In this document: positions 25,723-34,582 of the stretch, piece by piece
Layout: the number at the start of each line of letters is the position of its first letter
Position numbering within the stretch: position 1 is the stretch's first letter
Assembly: GCF_000935125.1 (NCBI RefSeq)
Contig: NZ_JRKI01000061.1
Location: 62,001-126,000 of the forward strand
Length of the DNA: 64,000 bases
Origin: Streptomyces natalensis ATCC 27448
Lineage (GTDB): Bacteria; Actinomycetota; Actinomycetes; Streptomycetales; Streptomycetaceae
Direction: 5' to 3'
The notes under the pieces: generated by a model
The model's input: only the letters and a program-made list of their open reading frames with translations
Told to the model about the DNA's origin: nothing
Database searches by the model: none
Translations under genes and position numbers: made by a program

Positions 25723-26130
25723 ATGGACGCGGAACACTGGGACCGGTTCGGCGCACTCCACACGCGTGTGGAACAGGAGCTGGCCAAGGCCCTGCAACAG
25801 CACCACCGCATCGGCCTGTCGGAGTACCGCGCGCTGGCCCGCCTCGCCGAGGCGGAGGACGGTGAGCTGCGCATGCAGGAGCTCGCCGATCTCATCGGCC
25901 TCAACCAGAGCTCCGTCAGCCGCCTGGCCTCCCGCCTGGAAGCGTCCGGACTCACCCGCCGGGACCTGTGCCCCAACGACCGGCGCGGCGTCTACAGCGT
26001 GATCACCGATGAGGGACGTGACATGCAGGAGAAGGCACGACCGACATACGACGGCGCCCTGCACACGGCACTCGACACGGCGGCCGAGGACGGTCACCTC
26101 GCACCACTGGTGGACATGCTGCGGTCCTAA
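25723..26130 (+). CDS. MarR family transcriptional regulator
   Basis: This 135-residue winged-helix regulator has the recognition region MQELADLIGLNQSSVSRLASRLEASGL and the wing RRDLCPNDRRGVYSVITDEG. The length is standard for MarR. Its stop is one base before the start of the LOG-family gene, so the two are co-transcribed, and it is divergent from the ridA-like gene. It likely represses this locus and responds to a small aromatic or other toxic compound. Confidence 0.88.
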   Translation: MDAEHWDRFGALHTRVEQELAKALQQHHRIGLSEYRALARLAEAEDGELRMQELADLIGLNQSSVSRLASRLEASGLTRRDLCPNDRRGVYSVITDEGRDMQEKARPTYDGALHTALDTAAEDGHLAPLVDMLRS

Positions 26131-26131
26131 C

Positions 26132-27286
26132 ATGGCGGATGTGCAGCCGAATTCAGAGCAGCCGGAGCCCCGTCATACGCACGACGCCGACCACGAGATC
26201 GAGTCGCTCGCGGAGTTCGACCGGGCCGCCGCCTCGGGCAGCCTCGCCGGACGCCGCATCCAGTCGCTCGACCTGACGGACCGCACCTTCGCACTGCTCA
26301 GCACCGACACCGCCGAATCCGTCTTCCTCGGCTGCGCCATGGAGCCGGCTGCCGCCGCCAAGGTCCGGGCCGGTGGCGCGCTGGTCTTCCCGCCCCTCCC
26401 CGACCTGCCCTTCGACCCCTACCGCGGCAGCCTCTACGGGCCGGACGAGCTCTTCGAGGGGCTCTCCCGCGCCGGATACGAAGCGACCCCGGACGCCCGC
26501 ACCTACCACTGGTACCAGCAGACCAGGACGGACGGCGACGTCTTCGCCTCCATGCTGCGCAGCATCCACGACGACGCCGTCTCCGACGCCCTGGACGAAC
26601 ATCTCGCCGGCGCACGGGTGGTGGGCCTCATGGGCGGACACGCCGTGGAGCGTGGCTCCGCGGCCTATGCGGGCACCGCCCGGCTCGGCCGCCTGCTCAC
26701 CCGCGACGGCCTGACCGTCGCGACCGGTGGCGGCCCCGGCGCGATGGAGGCCGCAAACCTCGGAGCGTACGCCGCGCCCTTCGAGGACACCATGCTCGAT
26801 GCGGCGCTGGAGCTCCTCGCCAAGGCGCCGCACTTCACCCCGTCCCTCACTGACTGGGCGCAGGTCGCCTTCGAGGTCCGCCGGTGCTGGCCCGGCGGCC
26901 ATTCCTCCGTGGGCATCCCCACCTGGTTCTACGGGCATGAGCCGCCCAACGCCTTCGCCTCCCATATCGCAAAGTACTTCGTCAACGCGGTGCGCGAGGA
27001 CGGGCTGCTGGCGCGCTGCCATGCGGGCGTGGTCTACCTCCCGGGTGCCGCGGGGACGGTGCAGGAAATCTTCGACCACGCGACACCGAACTACTACGCA
27101 TCGCGTGGCGGGCCGACGCCGATGGTGCTGGTGAACCGCGAGCACTGGACCGAGATGCTGCCTGCCTGGCCGCTGCTCCAGGCGCTCGCCACGGACCGTG
27201 CAATGGCCGGCCGGATCGCCCTGGTCGATTCGGTGGACGAGGTCCCCGACGCCCTGGCCCGCCTGGCGAGCGAGACGGCTTCCTGA
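26132..27286 (+). CDS. LOG-family Rossmann-fold nucleotide-binding protein
   Basis: This 384-residue protein has a LOG (lysine decarboxylase-like, cytokinin-activating) core in its second half: GLMGGHAVERG, ATGGGPGAMEAANLGAY and LPGAAGTVQEIF. The last usually reads PGGxGTxxE, so one Gly is replaced by Ala. An extra N-terminal region of about 150 residues precedes the core. LOG enzymes release the free base from nucleoside 5'-monophosphates. The gene starts one base after the MarR gene. The exact substrate is unknown. Confidence 0.78.
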   Translation: MADVQPNSEQPEPRHTHDADHEIESLAEFDRAAASGSLAGRRIQSLDLTDRTFALLSTDTAESVFLGCAMEPAAAAKVRAGGALVFPPLPDLPFDPYRGSLYGPDELFEGLSRAGYEATPDARTYHWYQQTRTDGDVFASMLRSIHDDAVSDALDEHLAGARVVGLMGGHAVERGSAAYAGTARLGRLLTRDGLTVATGGGPGAMEAANLGAYAAPFEDTMLDAALELLAKAPHFTPSLTDWAQVAFEVRRCWPGGHSSVGIPTWFYGHEPPNAFASHIAKYFVNAVREDGLLARCHAGVVYLPGAAGTVQEIFDHATPNYYASRGGPTPMVLVNREHWTEMLPAWPLLQALATDRAMAGRIALVDSVDEVPDALARLASETAS

Positions 27287-27454
27287 CCGGGCGGCCGCCG
27301 CTCCCGGCAGCCCGCTTCGGCGCGCTCTCCTCCTGACAGCTCACCCACGCCCCGAGATCTCTTTGCCCGGTGAGGCAACTGCCGTCCCGAAATGCACGTC
27401 TGCCATGCCAGGTAATGAACAGGTAATGCAGATGGTGCGTGAACGGAGCTCCTG

Positions 27455-28435
27455 GTGATCATCGGCCTTCTGACGGCCGTGGCGGCATCCGCCTGCTACG
27501 GCACGGGTTCGGTCCTGCAGGCGGTGGGTTCACGCAAATCCGCTCGTCGAGAGGCGGCCTCCGACTCGACCACCGGCGTCACCCAGCACGGCGGCCCCAG
27601 CCTGTCCTCCACCGCCAAGGCGGCTGTGACCTGGGAGTTCATGGTCGGTACGGTGCTGGACTTCATAGGTTTCGGACTCGGCGCGCTGGCCGCTCGTCTG
27701 CTGCCGCTGTTTCTCTCCCAGACCGTGATCAGCGCCAACCTCGTGATCACCGCCGTGCTGAGCGTCAAGCTCCTCGGCATTCGTCTCACCCGGCCGGAAT
27801 GGGCATCCATCGCCGTCGTGTGCTCTGCTCTGGTGCTCCTCGCCACGGCCGCAGGCCCGGAAGGTGGCGGTCACACGCCGATCGCGGGCCACTGGTGGCT
27901 TCTGGCCGCGTCCGTCGCGGTCATCGGCGGCGGCACCCTGATAGTGCGTCTGCTGGGCGAACGGGCCGCGATCTTCGCCGGGCTCCTCTCCGGCCTGGGC
28001 TTCGGCGCCCTCGGCGTGGGCGTACGAATACTGAACGGCATCGATCCCCTCCATCTCCCGTCCCTTCTCGGCGACCCCGCTCTGTACGCGATCCTCATCG
28101 CGGGCATCGGCGGGATGTACCTGCACACCGTCGCCCTGCAGATCGGCTCGGTGAACGGCGCCACGGCGGCCCTGGTCGTGGGCGAGACCGTGGTACCGGG
28201 CATCCTCGGCGTGCTGTGGCTGGGCGACTCCTCCCGGCCCGGCTTTGCCTGGGTGGCGATCCTCGGCTTCGTGGTGGCCGTTGCCGGGGCCGTCGCGGTC
28301 GCCTGGTTCGGAGAATCGGACGCCCACACCGCATCCACGACGACACACGAGGCACCGGCACCAACATCGGGAGGCACCATCGAGACCGCCGAGCAGCCCG
28401 CTTGCTCCCCTACCCGCATGCGCGTCGGCTCCTGA
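27455..28435 (+). CDS. DMT/EamA-like membrane transporter
   Basis: This 326-residue protein has about nine to ten hydrophobic segments. It starts MIIGLLTAVAASACYGTGSVLQAVGSRKSA and includes LSQTVISANLVITAVLSVKLLG and GATAALVVGETVVPGILGVLWLG. It fits the drug/metabolite transporter (EamA or NIPA-like) group. The GTG at 27455 is supported by GGAG upstream. A hydrophilic C-terminal tail of about 50 residues is present. The substrate is not known. Confidence 0.7.
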   Translation: MIIGLLTAVAASACYGTGSVLQAVGSRKSARREAASDSTTGVTQHGGPSLSSTAKAAVTWEFMVGTVLDFIGFGLGALAARLLPLFLSQTVISANLVITAVLSVKLLGIRLTRPEWASIAVVCSALVLLATAAGPEGGGHTPIAGHWWLLAASVAVIGGGTLIVRLLGERAAIFAGLLSGLGFGALGVGVRILNGIDPLHLPSLLGDPALYAILIAGIGGMYLHTVALQIGSVNGATAALVVGETVVPGILGVLWLGDSSRPGFAWVAILGFVVAVAGAVAVAWFGESDAHTASTTTHEAPAPTSGGTIETAEQPACSPTRMRVGS

Positions 28436-28680
28436 TCCACACGGTGGCCTACGGCGTCGGCACAGGGCGTCGGTCATGCTCCTCAACTTCCGCTCGCACA
28501 GAGGGTTTTGATTGCTCATGAGATCCCTTTCCTCGCTTTGATCACGAGGCTATGCGCGACGGGATCGCACGGCGTCAAACGAGGAACCGATCCTTGGCGT
28601 CAACCCGTGGCATGACACCCGTCCGGTGGATCAACCCGTGCGGCGACGCGGTAGCCGCCGCAGAGCCGAAAAATGAAGGC

Positions 28681-29733
28681 ATGAGCAAAGCACTTCAGCA
28701 ACGGCTGCGCGGATGGGGCACCACACCCGCATATCCCTGTACCTCCGGCGGAGCGCTGACCGCCTTGGCAGCAGTGCTCTCGGCCATGGCGGCGCCCGCG
28801 GGTTCCGCGGTCGGAACCGTCCTTTGTGTTGCGGCGGCCGTGAGCGGATTCGTCGGCTGCTACACGCTCGGGCGCCACCGCGTCCTGCATCCTGTCGCGC
28901 TGGCCGGCTGCGCCTCCGCCCTCTCCCTCCTCGTGAATCTGTGGCACATCTCGACAGGGGGCACACACTCCCCCTCCCCCGGTCTGCTCACCGAGTGGTT
29001 CGCGTCGACCGCTGCGATCGTCGCTGCCGTGTCGATGGGGGACGCCGTACACGCCCGCGAGGAAAAGCGCCGGGAGAAGGCGGAGGCCCAGGCGCGGCTG
29101 ATCGCAATGGAGCGGCGGCAGGCGACCGAGGCCGAACGGTCCATCCTTGCAAGGGAATTGCATGACGTGGTCGCGCACTCCGTGACCGTGATCGCGGTGC
29201 AGGCGGAGAGCGCCGTCTACACCACACCGGATCTTTCGCCGCAGGCCCGCGAGAGGTTTCAGCAGATCGCCGCCTCTGCCCGCTCGTCGACGGCGGAGCT
29301 GCGCCGGCTCCTGGGTGTACTGCGGAGCAGCGCCCAGGAAAAGGCCGGGACGGCCCCGCAACCCACTCTCGAGGCGCTGGACGCTCTCATAACACAGCAC
29401 CGCTCGGTGGGCGGTGAGGTCGAACTGCGCCTCTGCGGTGACCGCATGGCGTTGCCGACCTCCTGGGAGCTGTCCGCATACCGCATCGTGCAGGAGGGGC
29501 TGACCAACGTACGCCGGTATGCCCCGGGCGCTCATACGGTGGTGGAGATCGGCTACCTGTCCGACCGGCTGGCGGTGCGGATCGCGGACGACGGACCGGG
29601 CCCGACAGGCACGGCTCACACCGGCCACGGCCTGGCCGGAATGCAGGAACGGGCGGCGTTGCTCGGCGGGAAACTCACCGCCGGCCCAGGGCCCGACGGC
29701 GGCTTTCTCGTAGAAGCGGAATTCCCTTGGTGA
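28681..29733 (+). CDS. sensor histidine kinase (HisKA_3/NarL-partner type)
   Basis: This 350-residue sensor kinase has about four membrane segments in the first 130 residues. A dimerisation helix holds His161 in LARELHDVVAHSVTVIAVQ. The ATPase part has the N box EGLTNVRRYAPGA and the G box DDGPGPTGTAHTGHGLAGMQERA. No extracytoplasmic sensor domain is seen, so it may sense the membrane. The start is a choice between ATG 28681 and an upstream in-frame start at 28552. It overlaps the response regulator gene by four bases. Confidence 0.85.
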   Translation: MSKALQQRLRGWGTTPAYPCTSGGALTALAAVLSAMAAPAGSAVGTVLCVAAAVSGFVGCYTLGRHRVLHPVALAGCASALSLLVNLWHISTGGTHSPSPGLLTEWFASTAAIVAAVSMGDAVHAREEKRREKAEAQARLIAMERRQATEAERSILARELHDVVAHSVTVIAVQAESAVYTTPDLSPQARERFQQIAASARSSTAELRRLLGVLRSSAQEKAGTAPQPTLEALDALITQHRSVGGEVELRLCGDRMALPTSWELSAYRIVQEGLTNVRRYAPGAHTVVEIGYLSDRLAVRIADDGPGPTGTAHTGHGLAGMQERAALLGGKLTAGPGPDGGFLVEAEFPW

Positions 29734-30413
29734 TCAGAGCAATCGTCGCCGACGACCAGCCGGTCGTCCGCACCGCATTCGCCAGCCTCCTGGGCACCCA
29801 GGACGACATCGAAGTGGTAGGTGAGGCAGAAGACGGGGTCCAGGCGGTCCGCATCGCCGCGGAACGACGCCCGGACCTGGCATTACTCGACATCCGGATG
29901 CCCCATAAGAACGGCATCGAGGCCGCCCGGGAAATCACCGGAGCATCCAACGGTGCGACCAAAGCGCTCATGCTGACGACCTTCGGCCTGGACGAGTACG
30001 TCTATGACGCCCTGTCGGCCGGTGCCAGCGGCTTCCTCCTCAAGGATGCGACCTTTCCCGAACTCCTCCACGCGGTACGGGTCGTCGCCGAAGGCAACGC
30101 CCTGCTCGCGCCCGAGCTGACCAAGCGGCTGGTGGCGGCCTTCGTCAAGCAGCGCTCGGTGCCGCTGCCGGTGCGTACGGTCGAGGAGCTGACGGGCCGC
30201 GAGGTGGAGGTGCTCGTCCAGATCGCCCAGGGGCTGTCGAACGCGGAGATCGCCTCCCGGCTGACGATTACCGACCACACCGTTAAAACGCATATCAACC
30301 GGGTCTTCGCGAAGATGGGCCTCCGTGACCGTGCTCAGGCGGTGATCCTCGCCTATGAACTCGGCCTGGTCGTCCCGCAAGGCAAACGACCCGATCCGCT
30401 CTCCCGCGTATAA
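29730..30413 (+). CDS. LuxR/NarL-type response regulator with a TTA codon
   Basis: This 227-residue response regulator has a receiver domain with Asp54 in LLDIRMP as the phosphate acceptor and Lys in GFLLKDATF. The C-terminal LuxR helix-turn-helix (LTGREVEVLVQIAQGLSNAE, then DHTVKTHINRVFAKM) binds DNA. GTG at 29730 gives a four-base overlap with the kinase gene. Codon 52 is TTA (29883-29885), so its translation may depend on the bldA tRNA and hence on the developmental stage. Confidence 0.88.
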   Translation: MIRAIVADDQPVVRTAFASLLGTQDDIEVVGEAEDGVQAVRIAAERRPDLALLDIRMPHKNGIEAAREITGASNGATKALMLTTFGLDEYVYDALSAGASGFLLKDATFPELLHAVRVVAEGNALLAPELTKRLVAAFVKQRSVPLPVRTVEELTGREVEVLVQIAQGLSNAEIASRLTITDHTVKTHINRVFAKMGLRDRAQAVILAYELGLVVPQGKRPDPLSRV

Positions 30414-30478
30414 GGAGCAACCCCGCACTCACGGAATCCAAGGAGCACCACATGGCATGGCAGCGATATCCCGCGTGG

Positions 30479-31549
30479 TTATCCCGCCGCAGTGTCCAGG
30501 ACCACAACGTCCTGCGCCGCGAAGGCAATACCCACCGTTTCTCCGGTCTCCGGCGCATTCTGCAGCGCGCAGGCCGCCTCTATCTGTGGTCCGCTCTTCG
30601 GCCGGAGCAACAGCGCGACATGGGTACCGCGGAAGGTCCGGGCCGCGACCGTGCAGGGCAGTCCTTCCCGGGCAGAGGTCAGGCGCACCCCGGCGGGCCG
30701 TACGAGCAGCCGGCACGGTCCGTCCACGGTGCCGCCCGGGACCGGCACCTTGCCCCACGGAGTGAGGGCGGCCTCGCCCTGAACCGTCGCCTCGACCACA
30801 TTGTCGAAGCCGAGGAACCGGGCGACGAATTCGGTGGCCGGCCGCTGCCAGACCTCCAAGGGAGTGCCGGTCTGCGCGATCCGTCCGTCCTGCATCACCA
30901 CGACCCGGTCGGCCAGGGCGAACGCCTCCCCCTGGTCGTGGGTGACGGCAAGCACCGTCGTACCCAACTCACGGAAGACCCGCCCCAGTTCCACGACCAG
31001 GCGTTCGCGCAGCCCGCGGTCGAGCTGGCCGAGAGGCTCGTCCAGCATCAGCAGCCGGGGCCGCGGAGCGAGCGCGCGGGCCAGCGCGACCCGCTGCTGC
31101 TCACCACCCGACAACGAAGCGACCGCGCGCCGCTGTGCGCCCGGCAGCCCGACGAGGTCCAGCAGTTCGGTGACCGTGCGCTCCTGGTCGCCGCGCGAGG
31201 TGCCGAGCATCCGCAGCCCGAAGGCCACATTTCCGGCGACATCGCGCTGGGGGAAAAGCTGATGGTCCTGGAACATCAGCCCCACGCCGCGCCGGTGCGT
31301 CGGCACCGCCGACTGGTCCCGGCCCTCCAGCAACACCTGGCCCGCATCGGCCTGTTGAAGCCCGGCGACGACCCGCAGCAGCGTGGATTTGCCACTGCCG
31401 CTCGGCCCCAGCACACACACGATTTCCCGCGCGGCAACCGCCAGATCCACCGCGTGGAGCGCGGGGCGTGCGCCGGGCTTCCCGAAGCGGACGGTCACCC
31501 CGTCCAACTGCAGCAGCTGTTGCGCCGTGGTCGTGGTCGGTGCCGTCAT
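30479..31549 (-). CDS. thiamine ABC transporter ATP-binding protein
   Basis: This 356-residue ABC ATPase has Walker A GPSGSGKST, signature LSGGEQQR, Walker B LLMLDEPLGQLD and H-loop AVTHDQGEA. It joins directly to the permease gene (stop at 31550, start at 31549) and is the third gene of a riboswitch-controlled operon, so thiamine or a precursor (for example HMP) is the likely substrate. A C-terminal TOBE-like domain of about 110 residues is present, longer than in Gram-negative ThiQ. It ends 65 bases from the convergent response regulator gene. Confidence 0.85.
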   Translation of the reverse strand: MTAPTTTTAQQLLQLDGVTVRFGKPGARPALHAVDLAVAAREIVCVLGPSGSGKSTLLRVVAGLQQADAGQVLLEGRDQSAVPTHRRGVGLMFQDHQLFPQRDVAGNVAFGLRMLGTSRGDQERTVTELLDLVGLPGAQRRAVASLSGGEQQRVALARALAPRPRLLMLDEPLGQLDRGLRERLVVELGRVFRELGTTVLAVTHDQGEAFALADRVVVMQDGRIAQTGTPLEVWQRPATEFVARFLGFDNVVEATVQGEAALTPWGKVPVPGGTVDGPCRLLVRPAGVRLTSAREGLPCTVAARTFRGTHVALLLRPKSGPQIEAACALQNAPETGETVGIAFAAQDVVVLDTAAG

Positions 31550-33286
31550 TCAGAACTCCCCGGACTGGTCGGTGCGGATGCGCTCCAGCGCCAGGAGCGC
31601 CCCGGCGCACACCACCATCAAGATGGTCGACATGGCCATCGCCTGCCCGTAGTTGAGTTCTCCGGCGCGCCCCAGCAGCCGTGCCACGGCCACCGGAAGG
31701 GTCGGGCGGTCCGGCCGGGCGATGAAAACCGTCGCACCGAATTCCCCCAGGGATACCGCGAAAGCGAATCCCGCCGCGATCAGCAGTGCGCGCCGCACCA
31801 TCGGCAGATCCACCTCGCGCCACACCCGCCACGGCGAGGCGCCGAGCACCGCGGCCGCTTCGCGCAGTCGTCCGTCCACCGCCCGCAGCACGGGCAGCAT
31901 CGTCCGGACCACGAACGGCACGCCGACCAGGGCCTGGGCGAGCGGTACCAGCCACCACGAGGAGCGCAGATCCAGCGGCGGCTTGTCGAGCGTGATGAGA
32001 AATCCGAAGCCGACGGTCACCGCCGACACCCCGAGCGGCAGCATCAGCAGAGCGTCGAATCCGCGGACGAGCCGGCCCGCACGGAGGCTCTCGCCCGAGC
32101 GATGCCGGGAGTACGGCAGAGTCAGGGCAGCGGCCGCCAGCCCGCCCACCACCAGCGCGATCGCCGTCGCCGCGGCAGCGTAGGAGAGAGAGTTCCACAG
32201 GGCGTCGAGGGGGGCGACGGCGAAGGTGCTGTCGGCGGACGCGGCGGAGCTCAGCGAGGTGTAGAAGAGTGCCCCGTAGCCGTCCGGCCCCGCGAAGGAG
32301 CGTTCGGCGAGCACCAGAAGAGGGGCGACGAGCAGGACGGCGATGACGGCCAGCGTCCCCCACAGCAGCGCCCACTGCCCGGGGCCGCAGGGCCGCCGCG
32401 CGGTCGACGAGGCGTCCACGAGCCGCAGGGCCGCCTCCCGTCGGCGCACGGTCCAGGCGTGCAGCGCCAGCAGCACGAGCACCGCGAGGAATTGGAGCAG
32501 CGTGAGGACGGCGGCCGTCGGCAGGTCGAGGTAGTCCGCGGTCTGCCGGTAGATCTCGACCTCCAGGGTCGAGAAGGTGGGCCCGCCCAGGATCTGCACG
32601 ATGCCGAAGGAGGTGAAGGTGAACAGGAAGACCATCAGCGCCGCCGCGGCGACGGCCGGGCCGAGCGCGGGGAGTGTCACCTTCCGCCAGGCGGCGAACC
32701 GTCCGGCGCCCAGGACCCGCGCCGCCTCTTCCTGGCGTGGATCGAGCTGTCCCCAGAGGCCGCCGACGGTCCGCACGACCACCGCGTAGTTGAAAAAGAC
32801 ATGGGCCATCAAGATCGCCCAGACGGAGGTGTCCAGGCGGACTCCCCACAGCGCGTCGAGCGGGCCGCCCCGTCCGACCAGCGCGAGGAAGGCCGAACCG
32901 ACAACGACGGTCGGCAGGACGAACGGCACGGTCACGACGGCCCGCAGCAGTCGTTTGCCAGGGAAGTCGAAGCGTGCGAAGACATACGCGCCGGGCAGGG
33001 CGATCAGCAGCGTCAGCGCGGTGGAGGCCGCCGCCTGCCAGACGGTGAACCACAGGACGTGGAGCACATCGGGATCGGCGAGCACCGCGGTGAACCGGCC
33101 GAGCTGCCAGTGCCCGCCCTCCTTCAGTCCCCGCCCGACGATCGCGGTCACCGGATACGCGAACAGCAACGCGAAGAAGGCGAGCGGCACGGCCATCAGA
33201 CCGAGCCGCACCGCCGTCCTTCGCGAGGGCCCCCGGCGCAGAGCGCGGGTTACTTCAGAACGAGCGAGGACCACTGCTTGATCCAC
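31550..33286 (-). CDS. thiamine ABC transporter permease (fused two-domain)
   Basis: This 578-residue permease with about 12 membrane segments contains two tandem binding-protein-dependent transport domains. The EAA-type loops are QEEAARVLGAGRFAAWRKVTLPALGPA and REAAAVLGASPWRVWREVDLPMV. It matches the ThiP/FbpB layout. The start at 33286 overlaps the end of the binding-protein gene by 37 bases; a GTG at 33274 is an alternative. Control by the TPP riboswitch upstream of the operon supports a thiamine role. Confidence 0.85.
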   Translation of the reverse strand: MDQAVVLARSEVTRALRRGPSRRTAVRLGLMAVPLAFFALLFAYPVTAIVGRGLKEGGHWQLGRFTAVLADPDVLHVLWFTVWQAAASTALTLLIALPGAYVFARFDFPGKRLLRAVVTVPFVLPTVVVGSAFLALVGRGGPLDALWGVRLDTSVWAILMAHVFFNYAVVVRTVGGLWGQLDPRQEEAARVLGAGRFAAWRKVTLPALGPAVAAAALMVFLFTFTSFGIVQILGGPTFSTLEVEIYRQTADYLDLPTAAVLTLLQFLAVLVLLALHAWTVRRREAALRLVDASSTARRPCGPGQWALLWGTLAVIAVLLVAPLLVLAERSFAGPDGYGALFYTSLSSAASADSTFAVAPLDALWNSLSYAAAATAIALVVGGLAAAALTLPYSRHRSGESLRAGRLVRGFDALLMLPLGVSAVTVGFGFLITLDKPPLDLRSSWWLVPLAQALVGVPFVVRTMLPVLRAVDGRLREAAAVLGASPWRVWREVDLPMVRRALLIAAGFAFAVSLGEFGATVFIARPDRPTLPVAVARLLGRAGELNYGQAMAMSTILMVVCAGALLALERIRTDQSGEF

Positions 33287-34326
33287 TGTTCACGGTTCTT
33301 GGTGATCGTCGCCGGAGCCATCGTCGCCGGCTTGTCGATCGTCACGCCGTACTTGGTGAACAGCGCCGGTTCCTTGGCGTCCTTGAGAGCCGGGTTGACG
33401 AACATCTGGAGCGGCATGTCCTCCTGGAACTTCTTGCTCAGCAGGAAGTCCAGCAGCGCCTTACCGCCCTTCTCGTTCTTCGCGCCCTTGAGCAGACCAC
33501 CGAATTCGATCTGACGGAAGCAGGTACCGGTCGCGACACCGGTCGGTGCCTGGCGGGGCTTCGTCTTCATGTCCTTGACCTCGGCGGGCGGGCTGGAGGC
33601 GTAGGAGACCACCAGCGGCTTGTCGCCCTTGGCATGGCCGGATGCGGAGCCCGAGAACCGCTCGTAGTAGGCCTGCTCCCAGCCATCGACGACCTCGACG
33701 CCGTTGGCCTTGAGCTTCTTCCAGTACGTCTGCCAGCCGCCGTTGCCGTAAGCGGCGATGGTGCCGAGCTGGAAGGCGAGTCCCGGAGAGGAGGTCGCGG
33801 AATTCTCCGTGACGAGCAGGCCCTTGTACGCGGGCTTGACCAGATCGTCGAAGGTCTTCGGCGGCGCGAGCTTGTGCTGCTCGAAGTAGGCGCGGTCGTA
33901 GTTGACACAGATGTCCCCGTAGTCGAGCGGGGTGACGCGGTGCTCGCCCTTGTCGAGCTGCAGACCGGCAGGTACGCCGCTGAGCCCCTTGGCCTTGTAC
34001 GGGCTGAAGATGCCTTCCTTCAGACCGCGGGAGAGCAGGGTGTTGTCGATACCGAAGAACACATCGCCCTGGGGATTGTCCTTGGAAAGGATCGCCTGGT
34101 TGACGGCCTTTCCGGCATCGCCTCCGGGCAGGAGCTTGACCTTGTAGCCGCTCTCCTTCTCGAAAGCGGCGAGTACCGATTTGGAGGCACTGAACGAGTC
34201 ATGGCTGACCAGCGTGACGGTCTTGGCGTCCGCGCTCTCGTCACCCGGGCCGCCGCATGCGGCAAGGGCGGTCATGCCGACCGCGGCGGCGAGCGCTGTC
34301 GCGGTGATCCTGCTGGTGGTGCTCAC
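33250..34326 (-). CDS. thiB: thiamine-binding lipoprotein
   Basis: This 358-residue extracytoplasmic binding protein has a lipobox LAAC at 21-24. The ThiB/TbpA family marks are TLVSHDSF, VFFGIDNTLLSRGL, DYGDICVNYDRAYF and VSYASSPPAEV. GTG at 34326 is preceded by AGGAGG at close range. It is the first gene of the operon with permease and ATPase, under a TPP riboswitch at 34436-34546, so it should be made when thiamine pyrophosphate is scarce. Confidence 0.9.
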   Translation of the reverse strand: MSTTSRITATALAAAVGMTALAACGGPGDESADAKTVTLVSHDSFSASKSVLAAFEKESGYKVKLLPGGDAGKAVNQAILSKDNPQGDVFFGIDNTLLSRGLKEGIFSPYKAKGLSGVPAGLQLDKGEHRVTPLDYGDICVNYDRAYFEQHKLAPPKTFDDLVKPAYKGLLVTENSATSSPGLAFQLGTIAAYGNGGWQTYWKKLKANGVEVVDGWEQAYYERFSGSASGHAKGDKPLVVSYASSPPAEVKDMKTKPRQAPTGVATGTCFRQIEFGGLLKGAKNEKGGKALLDFLLSKKFQEDMPLQMFVNPALKDAKEPALFTKYGVTIDKPATMAPATITKNREQWIKQWSSLVLK

Positions 34327-34435
34327 TGATTTCCTCCTGGCTGGCCAGGAAGAGACGCGGCCCCACCCGGGGTCCGCGGCGTGCGACGTCGGAGGACGTA
34401 CGGCGCGGAACCGGGCAGGGCGCAACAGCATGAGT

Positions 34436-34546
34436 GGTGACCGAACTTCCTACCCGGAATGACCCGGGCGAGGTTCAAGGGTCTGCGGGCGCCATGGCTC
34501 TACGACGTCTCCGCACTCTCAGCGCTGTGGCGCTCCCCTGTCGGAA
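34436..34546 (-). promoter_or_regulatory. TPP riboswitch (THI element)
   Basis: On the minus strand I read ACAGGGGAGCGCC, GCTGAGAGTGCGG, GCAGACCCTTGAACCT and then GGGTCATTCCGGGTAGGAAG in order and spacing. These are the conserved THI-element boxes (GGGGAGC, CUGAGA, ACCCUUGAACCUG-like, and the final GUAGGRA). It lies about 110 bases upstream of thiB. Binding of thiamine pyrophosphate would turn the thiB-permease-ATPase operon off. Confidence 0.93.
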
Positions 34547-34582
34547 TGTGCATTTGTTCGATCACACAGTACCAGCGGGCGG

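Noticed and set aside
30452..33514. 1020-residue plus-strand frame opposite the thiamine transporter
   Set aside because: It is an antisense shadow; the minus-strand ATPase and permease have all expected motifs and fit the riboswitch.
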